This document shows, piece after piece, positions 1-9,776 of a DNA stretch of 64,000 nt; within the stretch, counting starts at the first letter, position 1; each line of letters begins with the position of its first letter. The position numbers and the translations under genes were made by a program. Source of the stretch: Lacrimispora saccharolytica (GTDB lineage Bacteria > Bacillota > Clostridia > Lachnospirales > Lachnospiraceae); NCBI GenBank assembly GCA_021531795.1, contig JADYUL010000007.1:39314-103313 (forward strand). Reading direction: 5' to 3'. The notes beneath the pieces are model-generated. The model had not been told where the DNA came from and made no database searches. It worked only from the letters and a program-made list of their open reading frames with translations.

Positions 1-2
1 AT

Positions 3-533
3 CCGGAAAGACTTAGTTGTGAAATACCGGACAGGTATGTATTATATGTTGGAAGATATAATCATGAAAAAGGTATTAAATCACTGATCTATGCAGCAAA
101 AGAACTGCCGGAAATAGATTTTGTATGTGCGGGAAGTGGAGAATACGATGCTGAAATAAGATCTATACATAATATTACGAATCTTGGCTTTGTTTCATCC
201 GGTGAGGTCAGAACCCTTTTGGAAGGAGCCTTGTTTACAGTATATCCTTCCATTTGTAATGAAAACTGCCCACTTGGTGTAATGGAATCTCAGATGTATG
301 GAACTCCTGTAGTTGGGTCAAATATTGGTGGTATTCCTGAACTTATTGGAAGCGGAGATGGAGCTACCGGTGAATTATTTATGCCCGGAGATACTGAAGA
401 ATTTGTCAGTATAATACATAAGTTATGGGATGATGGAGAGACTCTGAAACAATACACAGATAAATGTCGTACGGTCAAGTGGTATTCTGTGTCAGAGTAT
501 GTAGAGAAACTCATGGATGTGTATCGTGGCTAA
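3..533 (+). CDS. GT4 glycosyltransferase, C-terminal part (5' end outside window)
   Basis: The open frame runs from base 3 without a start, so the gene begins upstream of the window. The visible 176 residues are the C-terminal Rossmann half of a GT-B fold, retaining family 4 glycosyltransferase. It opens with the strand typical of this half (LYVGRYNHEKGIKSL), continues with a G-x-G loop (CAGSGEYD), and carries the nucleotide-sugar signature E-x7-E in ENCPLGVMESQMYGTPVV. It should transfer a sugar from a nucleotide donor to a lipid-linked glycan at the inner face of the membrane. Donor and acceptor cannot be read from this part. An ATG at 219 is internal and not the true start. A second GT4 gene follows 23 bases downstream. 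Confidence 0.9.
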   Translation, partial: PERLSCEIPDRYVLYVGRYNHEKGIKSLIYAAKELPEIDFVCAGSGEYDAEIRSIHNITNLGFVSSGEVRTLLEGALFTVYPSICNENCPLGVMESQMYGTPVVGSNIGGIPELIGSGDGATGELFMPGDTEEFVSIIHKLWDDGETLKQYTDKCRTVKWYSVSEYVEKLMDVYRG

Positions 534-556
534 TGGAAGACATTCTATGGAAATAA

Positions 557-1687
557 ATGTATATGAAAATAGTTATAATACGTACGCATCCTTCAATTAT
601 TGATATAAATTCATACAACGTTCAGGAAATTGGTCTTGCAAGGGCATATGTTAGCCTTGGACATACAGCTGATATTGTAATGTATGGCGGATGGACAAAA
701 ACCCGTAAGGAAAAAGTTGAAGATGGAATAAACATAATCTTTATGAGGTCAATTGGTATACTAAAAAACGGTATTTTCCCCGGAATTAAGAGACTTGCGA
801 CTAAGTATGACCTTATCCAGACGCATGAATATGATCAGATTACATCTTGGCTTCTGTATACTGACAGAAAGCTAAAGAGTAAGGTCATTCTATATCATGG
901 TCCCTATTATTCTTCGTTTAATAAGGGATATAATCTTAGGTGCAAGATTGCTGATAAGATTATGCTTAAGATTAGGAATAATCCTTATGTCAGGTGCTAT
1001 ACTAAGAGTGAGGCTGCCAAGGAATTTCTTGAATCCAAGGGTTATGTCAATGTTACAGCAGTCGGTGTAGGACTTGATACTTCCATTTGGGAAAGAGATA
1101 AAGATATTGAGATACACAGTACATCGAAAGGACAGGTCGGTCATCTGTTCACATATACTTATGTGGGCAAGATAGAACCCAGACGCAATAGCCTGTTCCT
1201 AATGAAACTCATGGACAGACTATTGTCTGCCCATAATGATATTAGATGTATGGTGGTGGGAGATGGAGACAGTGACTATCTGAACCAATGTATGAGCGTA
1301 GTTCGTAAGCATATTGATTCGGGAAGACTTATATACAGAAATAAGGTTAATCAGACAGAGATTGCCTCCGTTTATGAGGAATCCGACTGTATGCTGTTTC
1401 CAAGCATCTATGAGATTTTTGGAATGGTGCTTATGGAAGCTATGTACTTCACTGTTCCTGTTATTACCAGCGATAATGGGGGAGCTGATATGTTATATAG
1501 GAATGGCGAGAATGGATTAGTGATAGACAGTAACAGAAATGGCGGATTCAAGCTTGAGGAATGGATGGATGCTGCGGAGCGAATCTATTCAGATTCTAAT
1601 CTTAGGGATTCAATCCGCATGAAGCTATCATATGATAGATATAAGCTTGGATGGGAAGTAGTTGCTAAGGGGATTATTGGTGTATGA
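557..1687 (+). CDS. GT4 family glycosyltransferase
   Basis: This is a 376-residue GT-B glycosyltransferase of family 4, of normal length. The N-terminal half has the usual acceptor-side pattern (an early strand, then YNVQEIGLARAYVSLGHTAD). The C-terminal half has VGKIEPRRN, a VGDGDSD loop and the E-x7-E signature in EIFGMVLMEAM at about residues 286-294. ATG at 557 and ATG at 563 are both possible starts; neither has a strong ribosome site, so the start is uncertain by two codons. Its stop overlaps the next ATG in an ATGA junction, which suggests translational coupling. The sugar specificity is unknown. Confidence 0.9.
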   Translation: MYMKIVIIRTHPSIIDINSYNVQEIGLARAYVSLGHTADIVMYGGWTKTRKEKVEDGINIIFMRSIGILKNGIFPGIKRLATKYDLIQTHEYDQITSWLLYTDRKLKSKVILYHGPYYSSFNKGYNLRCKIADKIMLKIRNNPYVRCYTKSEAAKEFLESKGYVNVTAVGVGLDTSIWERDKDIEIHSTSKGQVGHLFTYTYVGKIEPRRNSLFLMKLMDRLLSAHNDIRCMVVGDGDSDYLNQCMSVVRKHIDSGRLIYRNKVNQTEIASVYEESDCMLFPSIYEIFGMVLMEAMYFTVPVITSDNGGADMLYRNGENGLVIDSNRNGGFKLEEWMDAAERIYSDSNLRDSIRMKLSYDRYKLGWEVVAKGIIGV

Positions 1688-3570
1688 CGTTAGTAAGAAT
1701 GATACTGGATTATACTCTGCCGCTTATATGCATTATGAGTGTTGGAGTAATAGCTGCATATCTTTTCAAGAAGCCTATAAACAGGGCACTGCCGGCAGGA
1801 ATACTGGGCAGTGTCCTTATTGTGTATGTATTAGGATTCATTGACCTCAGGGTGGGGCTGTGGTGCATAGGATTGGGAGTACTTGTATTGGTCGCAATGT
1901 TTGTGCGTAGAATACTAAGTCATAAAATAGATGCTAAAGAAATATCTGTATGGCTCAAGTCAAATATTGTCGGTGAATACCTGATTGCTTTCCTAATGCT
2001 ATATACATTCTTTTTTGTATTAAACTACAATAAACTGTTCTATAAATGGGATGACTATTCTCACTGGGGAATGATGGCCAAGGAATGCTTTAGGATAAAC
2101 AGGTATTACTTTCTACCTGATTCTATGCTTAGTGTTCATCCTGAATATCCACCCTTCACCACCTTGTGCGGATATATATGGTGCAAGCTTTGCGGATACT
2201 ATAAGGAACAGCATCTGTATAATGCCAGACTTGTAATAATAAGTGTATGTATGCTTTCATCGCTTAGTGTACTCTTTGAGAAGAAGGAAAAGGTTCGAAT
2301 AGGTGAGAGAAGATTCGACAGGAACTCTATTGTCAGAATTTCATTTGCTGTTCTCATGACAATATCTTTAGCCCTTTTGCCATCTCTTTATGATGCTGCA
2401 ATCTTCAGAACCTTATATCCGGAAGGCGTGATGATTGCTTTGACGGTATACATTATTATCCTACTTCTTGATATGGACAGGAAGGGGGAACAGGATAAGC
2501 TATCTATAGCAATTGCTGCAATGGCACTGACATTAACCAAGCAGATAGCTGTTTACCCGTTTGCCATGTGCATACTGATTTATCTGCTCATATCCCTGTT
2601 CACACATAGGAAACAAGGAGAAACATTAGAAGGACTTGCTGTTTTTCTTCCTGCAATTCTAGGTCACCTATTGTGGAAGTTTGTTAGCGGAATATATGTT
2701 ACCGGAGGACAGTTTGCATCATCAAGATTTGCTCCCGAGTTAATCCAAGAATACCTGACGGGGGGAGCGCCGGAATATAAATACAATGCAACGATACTGT
2801 TTCTTAAGAAATTGGTGACAGTTAATCTGATAAACAGTTATCTTCCGCTGGCATTTATCGGGTTATTTATGCTTATGATTGCAGCAACCATAGGTTTGTA
2901 TATGGGATATAACAGGTACTTCCCTGAGGCAGGGATTACGTTGGGGATTGCTCTTGGTATGCTTGGCTATATACCGGTTATGATTATTCTATATATGTTC
3001 GGCTTCAGCGTGGAGGAAACCAGCAATATTGTCTGCTTCGAGAGGTATATGAATACTGTATGCGGAGTCGCGACGATTGTATTGCTGCTTATCACAATCA
3101 GGGTATGCTTTGAGGACAGAAGAAGATATATTGCGGCAATTATTGTTGCGATTTTACCCATAATCATGTGCCCGGTTGGACGGCTTAAGATTGAGTTTAC
3201 GCCGGGATATTTCGCAGAGAATGATGAGGAAGTGTTCTATAAGGACTTTGATATAATAAAAGATAATACACCGGACAATTCAAGCATATATATTGTGAAT
3301 AACGGCAATGAATCGGTTAATAATATGTTCACGTATTATCTTACACCGAGGACTATCTCTCATGAATATATTAATCCCGATAAGTACAGTGTGGATGAGG
3401 TAGTAGATTATATAAAATATTATGACTATGTGTTCATAGTGAATGCGTATGAAGCCTTTGCTGAAAAATATGATACAATATTTGTCGGTGGCAATGAGAA
3501 ATTGAACAATCAGCAATTGTATAAGGTGATTACTGACGGAGATGATGTCAGATTTGAGAGAGTAAATTAA
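1684..3570 (+). CDS. Polytopic membrane protein, probable GT-C type glycosyltransferase
   Basis: This 628-residue protein has about ten or more hydrophobic segments between residues 1 and 490 and a soluble C-terminal tail of roughly 120 residues. After the third or fourth membrane segment an acidic motif (KWDDYSHW, about residue 118) sits in a likely outward loop. Acidic loop motifs of this kind bind the metal or lipid-phosphate sugar in GT-C enzymes such as GT39 and ArnT. I therefore infer a lipid-phosphate-sugar-dependent transferase acting on the outer face, but I cannot assign a family. It overlaps the preceding gene by 4 bases and its stop directly abuts the AsnB start codon. Confidence 0.7.
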   Translation: MTLVRMILDYTLPLICIMSVGVIAAYLFKKPINRALPAGILGSVLIVYVLGFIDLRVGLWCIGLGVLVLVAMFVRRILSHKIDAKEISVWLKSNIVGEYLIAFLMLYTFFFVLNYNKLFYKWDDYSHWGMMAKECFRINRYYFLPDSMLSVHPEYPPFTTLCGYIWCKLCGYYKEQHLYNARLVIISVCMLSSLSVLFEKKEKVRIGERRFDRNSIVRISFAVLMTISLALLPSLYDAAIFRTLYPEGVMIALTVYIIILLLDMDRKGEQDKLSIAIAAMALTLTKQIAVYPFAMCILIYLLISLFTHRKQGETLEGLAVFLPAILGHLLWKFVSGIYVTGGQFASSRFAPELIQEYLTGGAPEYKYNATILFLKKLVTVNLINSYLPLAFIGLFMLMIAATIGLYMGYNRYFPEAGITLGIALGMLGYIPVMIILYMFGFSVEETSNIVCFERYMNTVCGVATIVLLLITIRVCFEDRRRYIAAIIVAILPIIMCPVGRLKIEFTPGYFAENDEEVFYKDFDIIKDNTPDNSSIYIVNNGNESVNNMFTYYLTPRTISHEYINPDKYSVDEVVDYIKYYDYVFIVNAYEAFAEKYDTIFVGGNEKLNNQQLYKVITDGDDVRFERVN

Positions 3571-5421
3571 ATGTGCGGAATAGCAGGTCTTGTTAGTAAT
3601 AAAGTGAATAGCAGAACCGTCGTTCGTCATATGTGTAAGAAGATGATACACAGGGGACCGGATGGAGAGGATTTGTTCTTTGATGAGAATACAGGGCTAA
3701 CACTGGGTCACAGAAGGCTTTCCATTGTGGATCTGTCGGATACAGGTACACAACCTATGATATCTCACAACGGAAGATATGTGATCGTATACAATGGTGA
3801 GATATATAATTCCGATGTGCTTAGAGAAGAACTGGTGTCAGCCGGACTGGTTACTTCATTTAGAGGAACTTCGGATACTGAGGTATTGCTTGAATGTATT
3901 GTTGCATATGGAATGCGAAACGCTCTGATTAAGTGTAAGGGAATGTTCGCCATAGCGCTGTTTGACAGGGAGAACAGAACCTTATCCCTTGCCAGAGACA
4001 GGGTGGGTGAGAAGCCGCTTTATTACGGACATATTAATGGAGACCTCATCTTTGCTTCAGAGCTTAATGCCATTAAGGAATATCCGGGCTGCAAGCTTAA
4101 GATCAGTAAGGAAGCGGTAGATGAATACCTCAGATACAGCTTCGTTCCAACGCCACTGTCTATCTATGAGGGAATCTATAAGCTCAACCCCGGTGTTATC
4201 AGAACCTTCACATATCCGTATAATGAGTATACGGATGAGGTATACTATGATCTTAAGGATGAATATATCAGGGGACAGAATAACCTCTTTAAGGGCAGCT
4301 ACGAGGAGGCTGTAGATGAACTTGACAGAGTACTGAAGGCAGCAGTTAAGAGTGAACTTATGTCTGATGTTCCACTTGGCGCTTTTCTTTCAGGCGGAAT
4401 AGACAGTGCGACTATAGTTTCCCTCATGCAGTCAATATCAGATACTCCTGTTAAAACCTTTACCATTGGTTTTGAAGAGAAAGCGTATGATGAATCCGAA
4501 TATGCTGCTGATATTGCAGGGCATTTGGGCACAGATCACACGAGTCTGGTCATCAATGAGAGGAAGCTTGAGAATGTGATCCCACTTCTTCCAAGCATAT
4601 ATTCGGAACCGTTTGCGGATTCATCAGAGATACCAACCTATCTTGTAAGTAAGCTTGCAAGGAGTAAGGTCACGGTATCCTTAAGCGGAGATGCCGGAGA
4701 TGAACTCTTCGCGGGATATAATACATATTGGAAGGTGGCTAATCTGTACAGACAGATTAAACCGGTGCCAAAGATATTTAAGAAGACAGTAGGAAGACTT
4801 GGAGCAAACAGTAAGGATAATACTCTGTACAGAATGGCTCATTGCCTGCTTGCAGAGGATATTGCCAATCTCCATGAGGCTGTGTGTTATGATATGACTT
4901 ATCTTGCGCCAAAGCATGATAGGGAGGATATGCTACTGACATCATCACACACGCCGGAGGATGAGATGATGCTTAGAGATATGCTTAGGTATCATCCGGA
5001 TGATATTCTGGTTAAGGTGGACAGAGCAGGAATGGCAGTTTCGCTTGAAAACAGAGTGCCTATGCTTGATAAGGATGTGTTATCTTTCTCATTCTCTCTT
5101 CCGCTTGAATATAAACTTATGACAGAAGGCGATAAGATAATATCTAAGAGAATCCTTAAAGATGTATTATACAGATATGTCCCTAAGGAGATGATGGAGA
5201 GACCAAAGAAGGGCTTTTCGGTACCACTTGAGAGGTGGTTATCTACAGGAGAGATTCACAAGTGGGCATGGGATATTCTGACAGGCAGCAGACTGGTTCG
5301 TGACGGTATTCTTGACAGGAGCTATGTGGATGCCATAATACATTCCTTTGAGGCAAAGAGGGTAAATAAGACGCTGCTTTGGAATTTAATAGTGCTGGAG
5401 CAGTGGTATAGAGCGAATTAA
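3571..5421 (+). CDS. asnB: Asparagine synthase (glutamine-hydrolysing)-type amidotransferase
   Basis: This is a 616-residue class II glutamine amidotransferase fused to an ATP-pyrophosphatase synthetase domain. The sequence starts MCGIAGL, so Cys2 becomes the N-terminal nucleophile. The glutaminase domain spans about residues 1-215 and includes RGPDGED and RDRVGEKPLYYG. The PP-loop SGGIDSA lies near residue 275 and ENRVPMLD near 490. All catalytic residues I can check are present. In polysaccharide loci such enzymes often amidate uronic acids or other carboxylates in the glycan rather than aspartate. With a UDP-sugar 6-dehydrogenase a few genes downstream, amidation of a uronate is plausible but is inference. 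It begins directly after the preceding stop codon. Confidence 0.92.
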   Translation: MCGIAGLVSNKVNSRTVVRHMCKKMIHRGPDGEDLFFDENTGLTLGHRRLSIVDLSDTGTQPMISHNGRYVIVYNGEIYNSDVLREELVSAGLVTSFRGTSDTEVLLECIVAYGMRNALIKCKGMFAIALFDRENRTLSLARDRVGEKPLYYGHINGDLIFASELNAIKEYPGCKLKISKEAVDEYLRYSFVPTPLSIYEGIYKLNPGVIRTFTYPYNEYTDEVYYDLKDEYIRGQNNLFKGSYEEAVDELDRVLKAAVKSELMSDVPLGAFLSGGIDSATIVSLMQSISDTPVKTFTIGFEEKAYDESEYAADIAGHLGTDHTSLVINERKLENVIPLLPSIYSEPFADSSEIPTYLVSKLARSKVTVSLSGDAGDELFAGYNTYWKVANLYRQIKPVPKIFKKTVGRLGANSKDNTLYRMAHCLLAEDIANLHEAVCYDMTYLAPKHDREDMLLTSSHTPEDEMMLRDMLRYHPDDILVKVDRAGMAVSLENRVPMLDKDVLSFSFSLPLEYKLMTEGDKIISKRILKDVLYRYVPKEMMERPKKGFSVPLERWLSTGEIHKWAWDILTGSRLVRDGILDRSYVDAIIHSFEAKRVNKTLLWNLIVLEQWYRAN

Positions 5422-5436
5422 GACGGAGTATTCCTT

Positions 5437-7920
5437 GTGAATAAGAAGATTACAATAAGCAATGTAATAAAATATATAATTTGTGCAATTGCAGCTATAC
5501 TGATATTGTCAGTATGGCCGCTTAAGCTGATTACAAGATCATACAGCTCTGTAAGTAATGTTAGTGATGTTGTGGCGTCGGGAGAATGTAACGAGGAAAC
5601 CAATGTAGCTCAGCTTATTATTTCTGATGGGGACAGAATAGAATCTGTGGATGTTTATGTCCTAAGTGATATATCTGATACAGATGTAAAGTTTGTGTTA
5701 TACGATGCCAATCTCGAATCAATATATTCAAGAGTAGTTGAAGTGTCAGACTTTGAGGCACCGGGATATCTCCATGTGCCCATGAATCTCAGGGTGGACA
5801 GGGGCATGGCATATGTTTATTCACTGTATTCCGAGGAAGGAACGGTGGTGCTTGGACTTGAGGATCATATGAGGACCTCTAACTCGTCCTCACTTGCCAT
5901 GACCTACGGAGGTGTGGAGGATGCTGAGCATAATGTCATATCTTTGATTAATTATGATATATACTTCACCTGGTGGCAGATAGTTCTTATTGATGTGCTT
6001 ATTGCAGGCATTGCTCTGTTATTAATAATTGTAACCAAGAGACTGATCGGAACCAGATTCGCTGATAAGGAATACAAGATTCAGACTGTTCTCAGGTGGG
6101 TATTTAATCCGATCATTGTGATAATATCTGTTCTTCTCTTGTGGCAGATATTCCCACGTATGATATACAGTGATAAGGTGATAAATGTCATCTTCTGGTC
6201 TGTCGGTGTGCTAATGGCCTCCGGGTTGGCATTGTATATGCTGAATTACAGGCGGAGTGACGATGAACCTATAGAGATAATAGTGTATATTAGGGAACAC
6301 CCGCAGCAATGCCTTACAGTAATAGCAATTGCGAATGTACTGTGGTACTGCTTCGAGTATATGAATGGTCTGTATGATATTCATCATGCATATGCAGCCA
6401 GACGTGTGCTCATATGGTTTGGGATTATGCTGATCACAACCTTTGATAAGAAGGAAGTGATTAATATTTTTAACCTGATATGGGCTCCGGTTGGCGCAGT
6501 TATATCTTACCTGGTATATAAGCCTTGGATTGGTACAGGGGAAACGGAGCTCACATATAAGCTTACAGCTGTTGTAATCTTTATAGGTGGATTTGTTCTC
6601 ATCAATGTGTTCAATACTGTTTTAAGAATTATTAAAGATAAATTTGCAGTGATGACAAAACCTCTTATTAACGTGGCTTATTGTTGTGCGACAATACTGT
6701 TCTTCGCTGCAATATGTATACTGGCCAACACGAGGTGGGAGCCTATATACATGACAGTGCTTGTGGCACTTCTGCTACTAAGACTCAGTGTATGGAAGGA
6801 TGGAGTTTATTGGCTTAATATCCTGTGCAACGGTATCATCCTAAACTTCATCTACATGATGGTATTCTCTCTTCTCCACAGACCATACTATGGATATATA
6901 TATCACAGGTATAATATGTGTTATCTTACCGTTACAATGACGGCGACACATCTGACACTGTGCCTGGCAGCAATAACATATAAACTGGTGGTTTGCTCTA
7001 TTAAGACTAAGGATGTTAGGAAACTCCTGCCATGGATGGCTCTGTATGGAATCATAGCCGATTACCAGATTATGACCATGTCAAGGACGGGATATATATC
7101 GGTGATTGCGATGACCATCGTGATTCTCATAGTGGTGGCAGCAGGTCATACACATAAGGGTGAACGGATATATGGGACATGCAAGAAAACAGTGCTGATG
7201 ATTGTGTCAGTTCTCGCGCTTTTTCCAGTTACCTTTACCTTCACAAGAATCATTCCTCCACTTGTGGACGACCCTGTGATATATGAGTATGAGCCGTGCA
7301 TGGTTACTATATATAAGGGGGCGCCCGCGGACCAGGAATACTATATGGACCTGCCAAGGTTTAAGGATGTATTCTTAAGCAAGGTGTTCGGTATCGGTGA
7401 CGCGTCAGCGATGATTGATGATATTATTATTCCGGATGATGAGATTGGATATATAGAGAATTATATGCTTTTGGCATCGGCATCAGATGCGGATATGGGT
7501 GATATAGAGGCTCTGGAGGAGTCAAGGGAGATGTCAAACGGAAGGTTTGACATATTTAGGAGTTATCTGGAACAGTCTAACCTCTGGGGACATGATGAGA
7601 TGGGGGCTATACTTAAGGATGGTTCGGTTGCAACCCATGCTCATAATATCTATATTCAGGCAATATATGACCATGGATGGGTATTTGGTGTGTACTTTAT
7701 TCTCTTTTTGGCGTATACTTGGGGATTAGGGGTATATGTTGCATATAGAGATAAGGATTGTAGCCTGCTTCTCATACCCACTCTTGTGACCGGGTTCATG
7801 GTAGCAGGTCTGGTGGAATGGATATTCCATCCATGCAATCCTTATGCTATGTCAATCTTAATGATAATACCTGCTCTTATACTGCATAGAACAGAGAAAC
7901 TTAATGAAGAAAATTGTTAA
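5437..7920 (+). CDS. O-antigen ligase/polymerase (Wzy/WaaL)-like membrane protein
   Basis: This 827-residue polytopic protein starts at GTG 5437 with ACGGAG about ten bases upstream. It has one N-terminal membrane segment, an outward domain of about 140 residues (residues 35-175), then around a dozen membrane segments. A late outward loop contains HAHNIYIQAIYDHGW (about residue 735), the H-x-H-N type motif of O-antigen ligases and Wzy polymerases. It is longer than typical Wzy proteins (400-500 residues) because of the N-terminal domain and the loop before the motif. It probably polymerises repeat units or ligates the glycan to its anchor on the outer face. The end overlaps the CapD-like gene by 17 bases. 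Confidence 0.78.
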   Translation: MNKKITISNVIKYIICAIAAILILSVWPLKLITRSYSSVSNVSDVVASGECNEETNVAQLIISDGDRIESVDVYVLSDISDTDVKFVLYDANLESIYSRVVEVSDFEAPGYLHVPMNLRVDRGMAYVYSLYSEEGTVVLGLEDHMRTSNSSSLAMTYGGVEDAEHNVISLINYDIYFTWWQIVLIDVLIAGIALLLIIVTKRLIGTRFADKEYKIQTVLRWVFNPIIVIISVLLLWQIFPRMIYSDKVINVIFWSVGVLMASGLALYMLNYRRSDDEPIEIIVYIREHPQQCLTVIAIANVLWYCFEYMNGLYDIHHAYAARRVLIWFGIMLITTFDKKEVINIFNLIWAPVGAVISYLVYKPWIGTGETELTYKLTAVVIFIGGFVLINVFNTVLRIIKDKFAVMTKPLINVAYCCATILFFAAICILANTRWEPIYMTVLVALLLLRLSVWKDGVYWLNILCNGIILNFIYMMVFSLLHRPYYGYIYHRYNMCYLTVTMTATHLTLCLAAITYKLVVCSIKTKDVRKLLPWMALYGIIADYQIMTMSRTGYISVIAMTIVILIVVAAGHTHKGERIYGTCKKTVLMIVSVLALFPVTFTFTRIIPPLVDDPVIYEYEPCMVTIYKGAPADQEYYMDLPRFKDVFLSKVFGIGDASAMIDDIIIPDDEIGYIENYMLLASASDADMGDIEALEESREMSNGRFDIFRSYLEQSNLWGHDEMGAILKDGSVATHAHNIYIQAIYDHGWVFGVYFILFLAYTWGLGVYVAYRDKDCSLLLIPTLVTGFMVAGLVEWIFHPCNPYAMSILMIIPALILHRTEKLNEENC

Positions 7921-9763
7921 TTATAAGCTCTTCTACAGAAGAGCATGCTTAATTATATATGATATCGCCAGTGTGCTTATTGCAAGCTTTCTTGCCATAG
8001 CCATGAGGTATGAATTCAATCTGAATGATATCCCCGGATATTTCCTGGATACGATCATCAGATTTCTGCCGTTTAATCTGGTGATTACGATCATAATATT
8101 CTATCTGTTTAAGCTCTATAACAGCCTGTGGGCCTTCGCCGGAGAGAATGAGCTTCAGAATATTATAGTGGCGTCCATGATATCTACGGCTGTAAACGGC
8201 GTAGGTCTTTTCATAGTGCGCGTAGAAGAAAGACCGGTTCCTAACAGCTACTACTTCATGTATGGATTTATTCTGATCACTATGGTATTTGTGAGCAGGT
8301 TCTCCTATAGGTTTATCAGGAGTAGGAAGCATAAGCACCAGAACCGGAACAATGCCATCAATGTTATGATAATCGGTGCAGGAGATGCCGGTAATTCCAT
8401 TATCAAGGAGATTGCGACCAGTAATTTCTCTACTATGAATGTGGCCTGCATAATAGATGATGATAAGCTTAAATGGGGAAGCTATATTCAGGGCGTCAAG
8501 GTTGAAGGCGGCAGAGATAAGATAATAGAATGTGTAGACAGTCACAATATTGATGAGATATTCGTGGCAATTCCGTCTGCATCAAGACAGACTGTTAAGG
8601 AGATCCTTGATATATGTAAGGAGACTGAGTGTAAGCTTAGGTCTCTGCCCGGAATATACCAGCTTGTGAATGGCGAGGTAAGTGTATCCAAGCTAAGGGA
8701 TGTAGAGGTTGAAGACCTGCTTGGCAGGGATCCGATACAGGTCGATATTGATTCAATATTAGGTTATGTGCAAAATAAAGTTGTACTGGTAACCGGTGGT
8801 GGCGGTTCTATTGGTAGTGAGCTCTGCAGGCAGATAGCGGGACATAGGCCAAAGCAGTTAATCATAGTGGATATATATGAGAACAGTGCCTATGAGATAC
8901 AGCAGGAACTTCTACACAGATATCCTAAGCTTGATCTGGTGGTACTGATTGCGTCTGTCAGGAACACTAACAGGATGAATAATATTTTCGAGACCTACAG
9001 ACCAAACATTGTATACCATGCTGCAGCACATAAACACGTGCCTCTCATGGAGACCAGTCCGAATGAAGCAATCAAGAATAATGTATTCGGTACCTGGAAG
9101 ACTGCACAGGCAGCAGCCTACTACGGTGTTAAGAAGTTCGTAATGATCAGTACGGATAAGGCTGTTAATCCTACGAATATCATGGGAGCCAGCAAGAGAA
9201 TCTGTGAGATGATAATTCAGACCTTCAACAGGCACTATGATACGGAATTCGTAGCGGTAAGGTTTGGTAATGTATTGGGTAGTAACGGTTCGGTAATACC
9301 GCTCTTTAAGAAGCAGATAGAGCAGGGAGGACCGGTAACGGTTACACATCCTGATATAATAAGATATTTTATGACAATACCGGAGGCGGTATCTCTGGTG
9401 CTTCAGGCAGGAGCCTACGCCAAGGGCGGTGAGATATTCGTCCTTGATATGGGTGAGCCTGTGAAGATATTGGATCTTGCGAAGAATCTTATCAGACTGT
9501 CGGGTTATAAGGTTGATGAGGACATAAAGATTGAGTTCACAGGTCTTCGTCCCGGTGAGAAGCTGTATGAGGAACTCTTAATGGATGAGGAAGGGCTTCA
9601 GGATACGGCCAATAGGATGATACATATAGGTAAGCCTATTGAGATAGATGAGATGAAGTTCTTTGCTCAGCTTAAGGTACTTAAGGAAGAGAGCAAGAAT
9701 GAATGTGCCGATGTCAGGGAGCTAATCCATGAGATAGTACCGACGTATAGGATACCGGAATAA
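7904..9763 (+). CDS. capD: CapD/FlaA1-type membrane NDP-sugar 4,6-dehydratase
   Basis: This 619-residue protein has four N-terminal membrane helices (about residues 10-130), a first nucleotide-binding domain with IGAGDAGNSII (about 150-270), and a catalytic SDR domain from about 290 with TGGGGSIGSE. In place of the usual Tyr of YxxxK it has Met in MGASK near residue 427, as in WbpM and CapD of the long membrane form. ISTDKAVNPTN precedes it. The family converts UDP-GlcNAc to the 4-keto-6-deoxy sugar, the entry to UDP-QuiNAc, FucNAc or bacillosamine-type sugars. The exact product here is not determined. It overlaps the preceding gene and is followed 13 bases later by a UDP-sugar dehydrogenase. 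Confidence 0.92.
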   Translation: MKKIVNYKLFYRRACLIIYDIASVLIASFLAIAMRYEFNLNDIPGYFLDTIIRFLPFNLVITIIIFYLFKLYNSLWAFAGENELQNIIVASMISTAVNGVGLFIVRVEERPVPNSYYFMYGFILITMVFVSRFSYRFIRSRKHKHQNRNNAINVMIIGAGDAGNSIIKEIATSNFSTMNVACIIDDDKLKWGSYIQGVKVEGGRDKIIECVDSHNIDEIFVAIPSASRQTVKEILDICKETECKLRSLPGIYQLVNGEVSVSKLRDVEVEDLLGRDPIQVDIDSILGYVQNKVVLVTGGGGSIGSELCRQIAGHRPKQLIIVDIYENSAYEIQQELLHRYPKLDLVVLIASVRNTNRMNNIFETYRPNIVYHAAAHKHVPLMETSPNEAIKNNVFGTWKTAQAAAYYGVKKFVMISTDKAVNPTNIMGASKRICEMIIQTFNRHYDTEFVAVRFGNVLGSNGSVIPLFKKQIEQGGPVTVTHPDIIRYFMTIPEAVSLVLQAGAYAKGGEIFVLDMGEPVKILDLAKNLIRLSGYKVDEDIKIEFTGLRPGEKLYEELLMDEEGLQDTANRMIHIGKPIEIDEMKFFAQLKVLKEESKNECADVRELIHEIVPTYRIPE

Positions 9764-9776
9764 GAAGGAAAACAGT

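Noticed and set aside
3571..5421. Asparagine synthesis as main role of AsnB
   Set aside because: Cannot be excluded from the protein alone, but its tight fit in a glycan operon with a UDP-sugar 6-dehydrogenase makes glycan amidation the better first hypothesis.
7949..8545. 198-codon - strand frame opposite the CapD-like gene
   Set aside because: The + strand frame has complete catalytic motifs; the - strand frame has no recognised pattern and its composition mirrors the coding strand.
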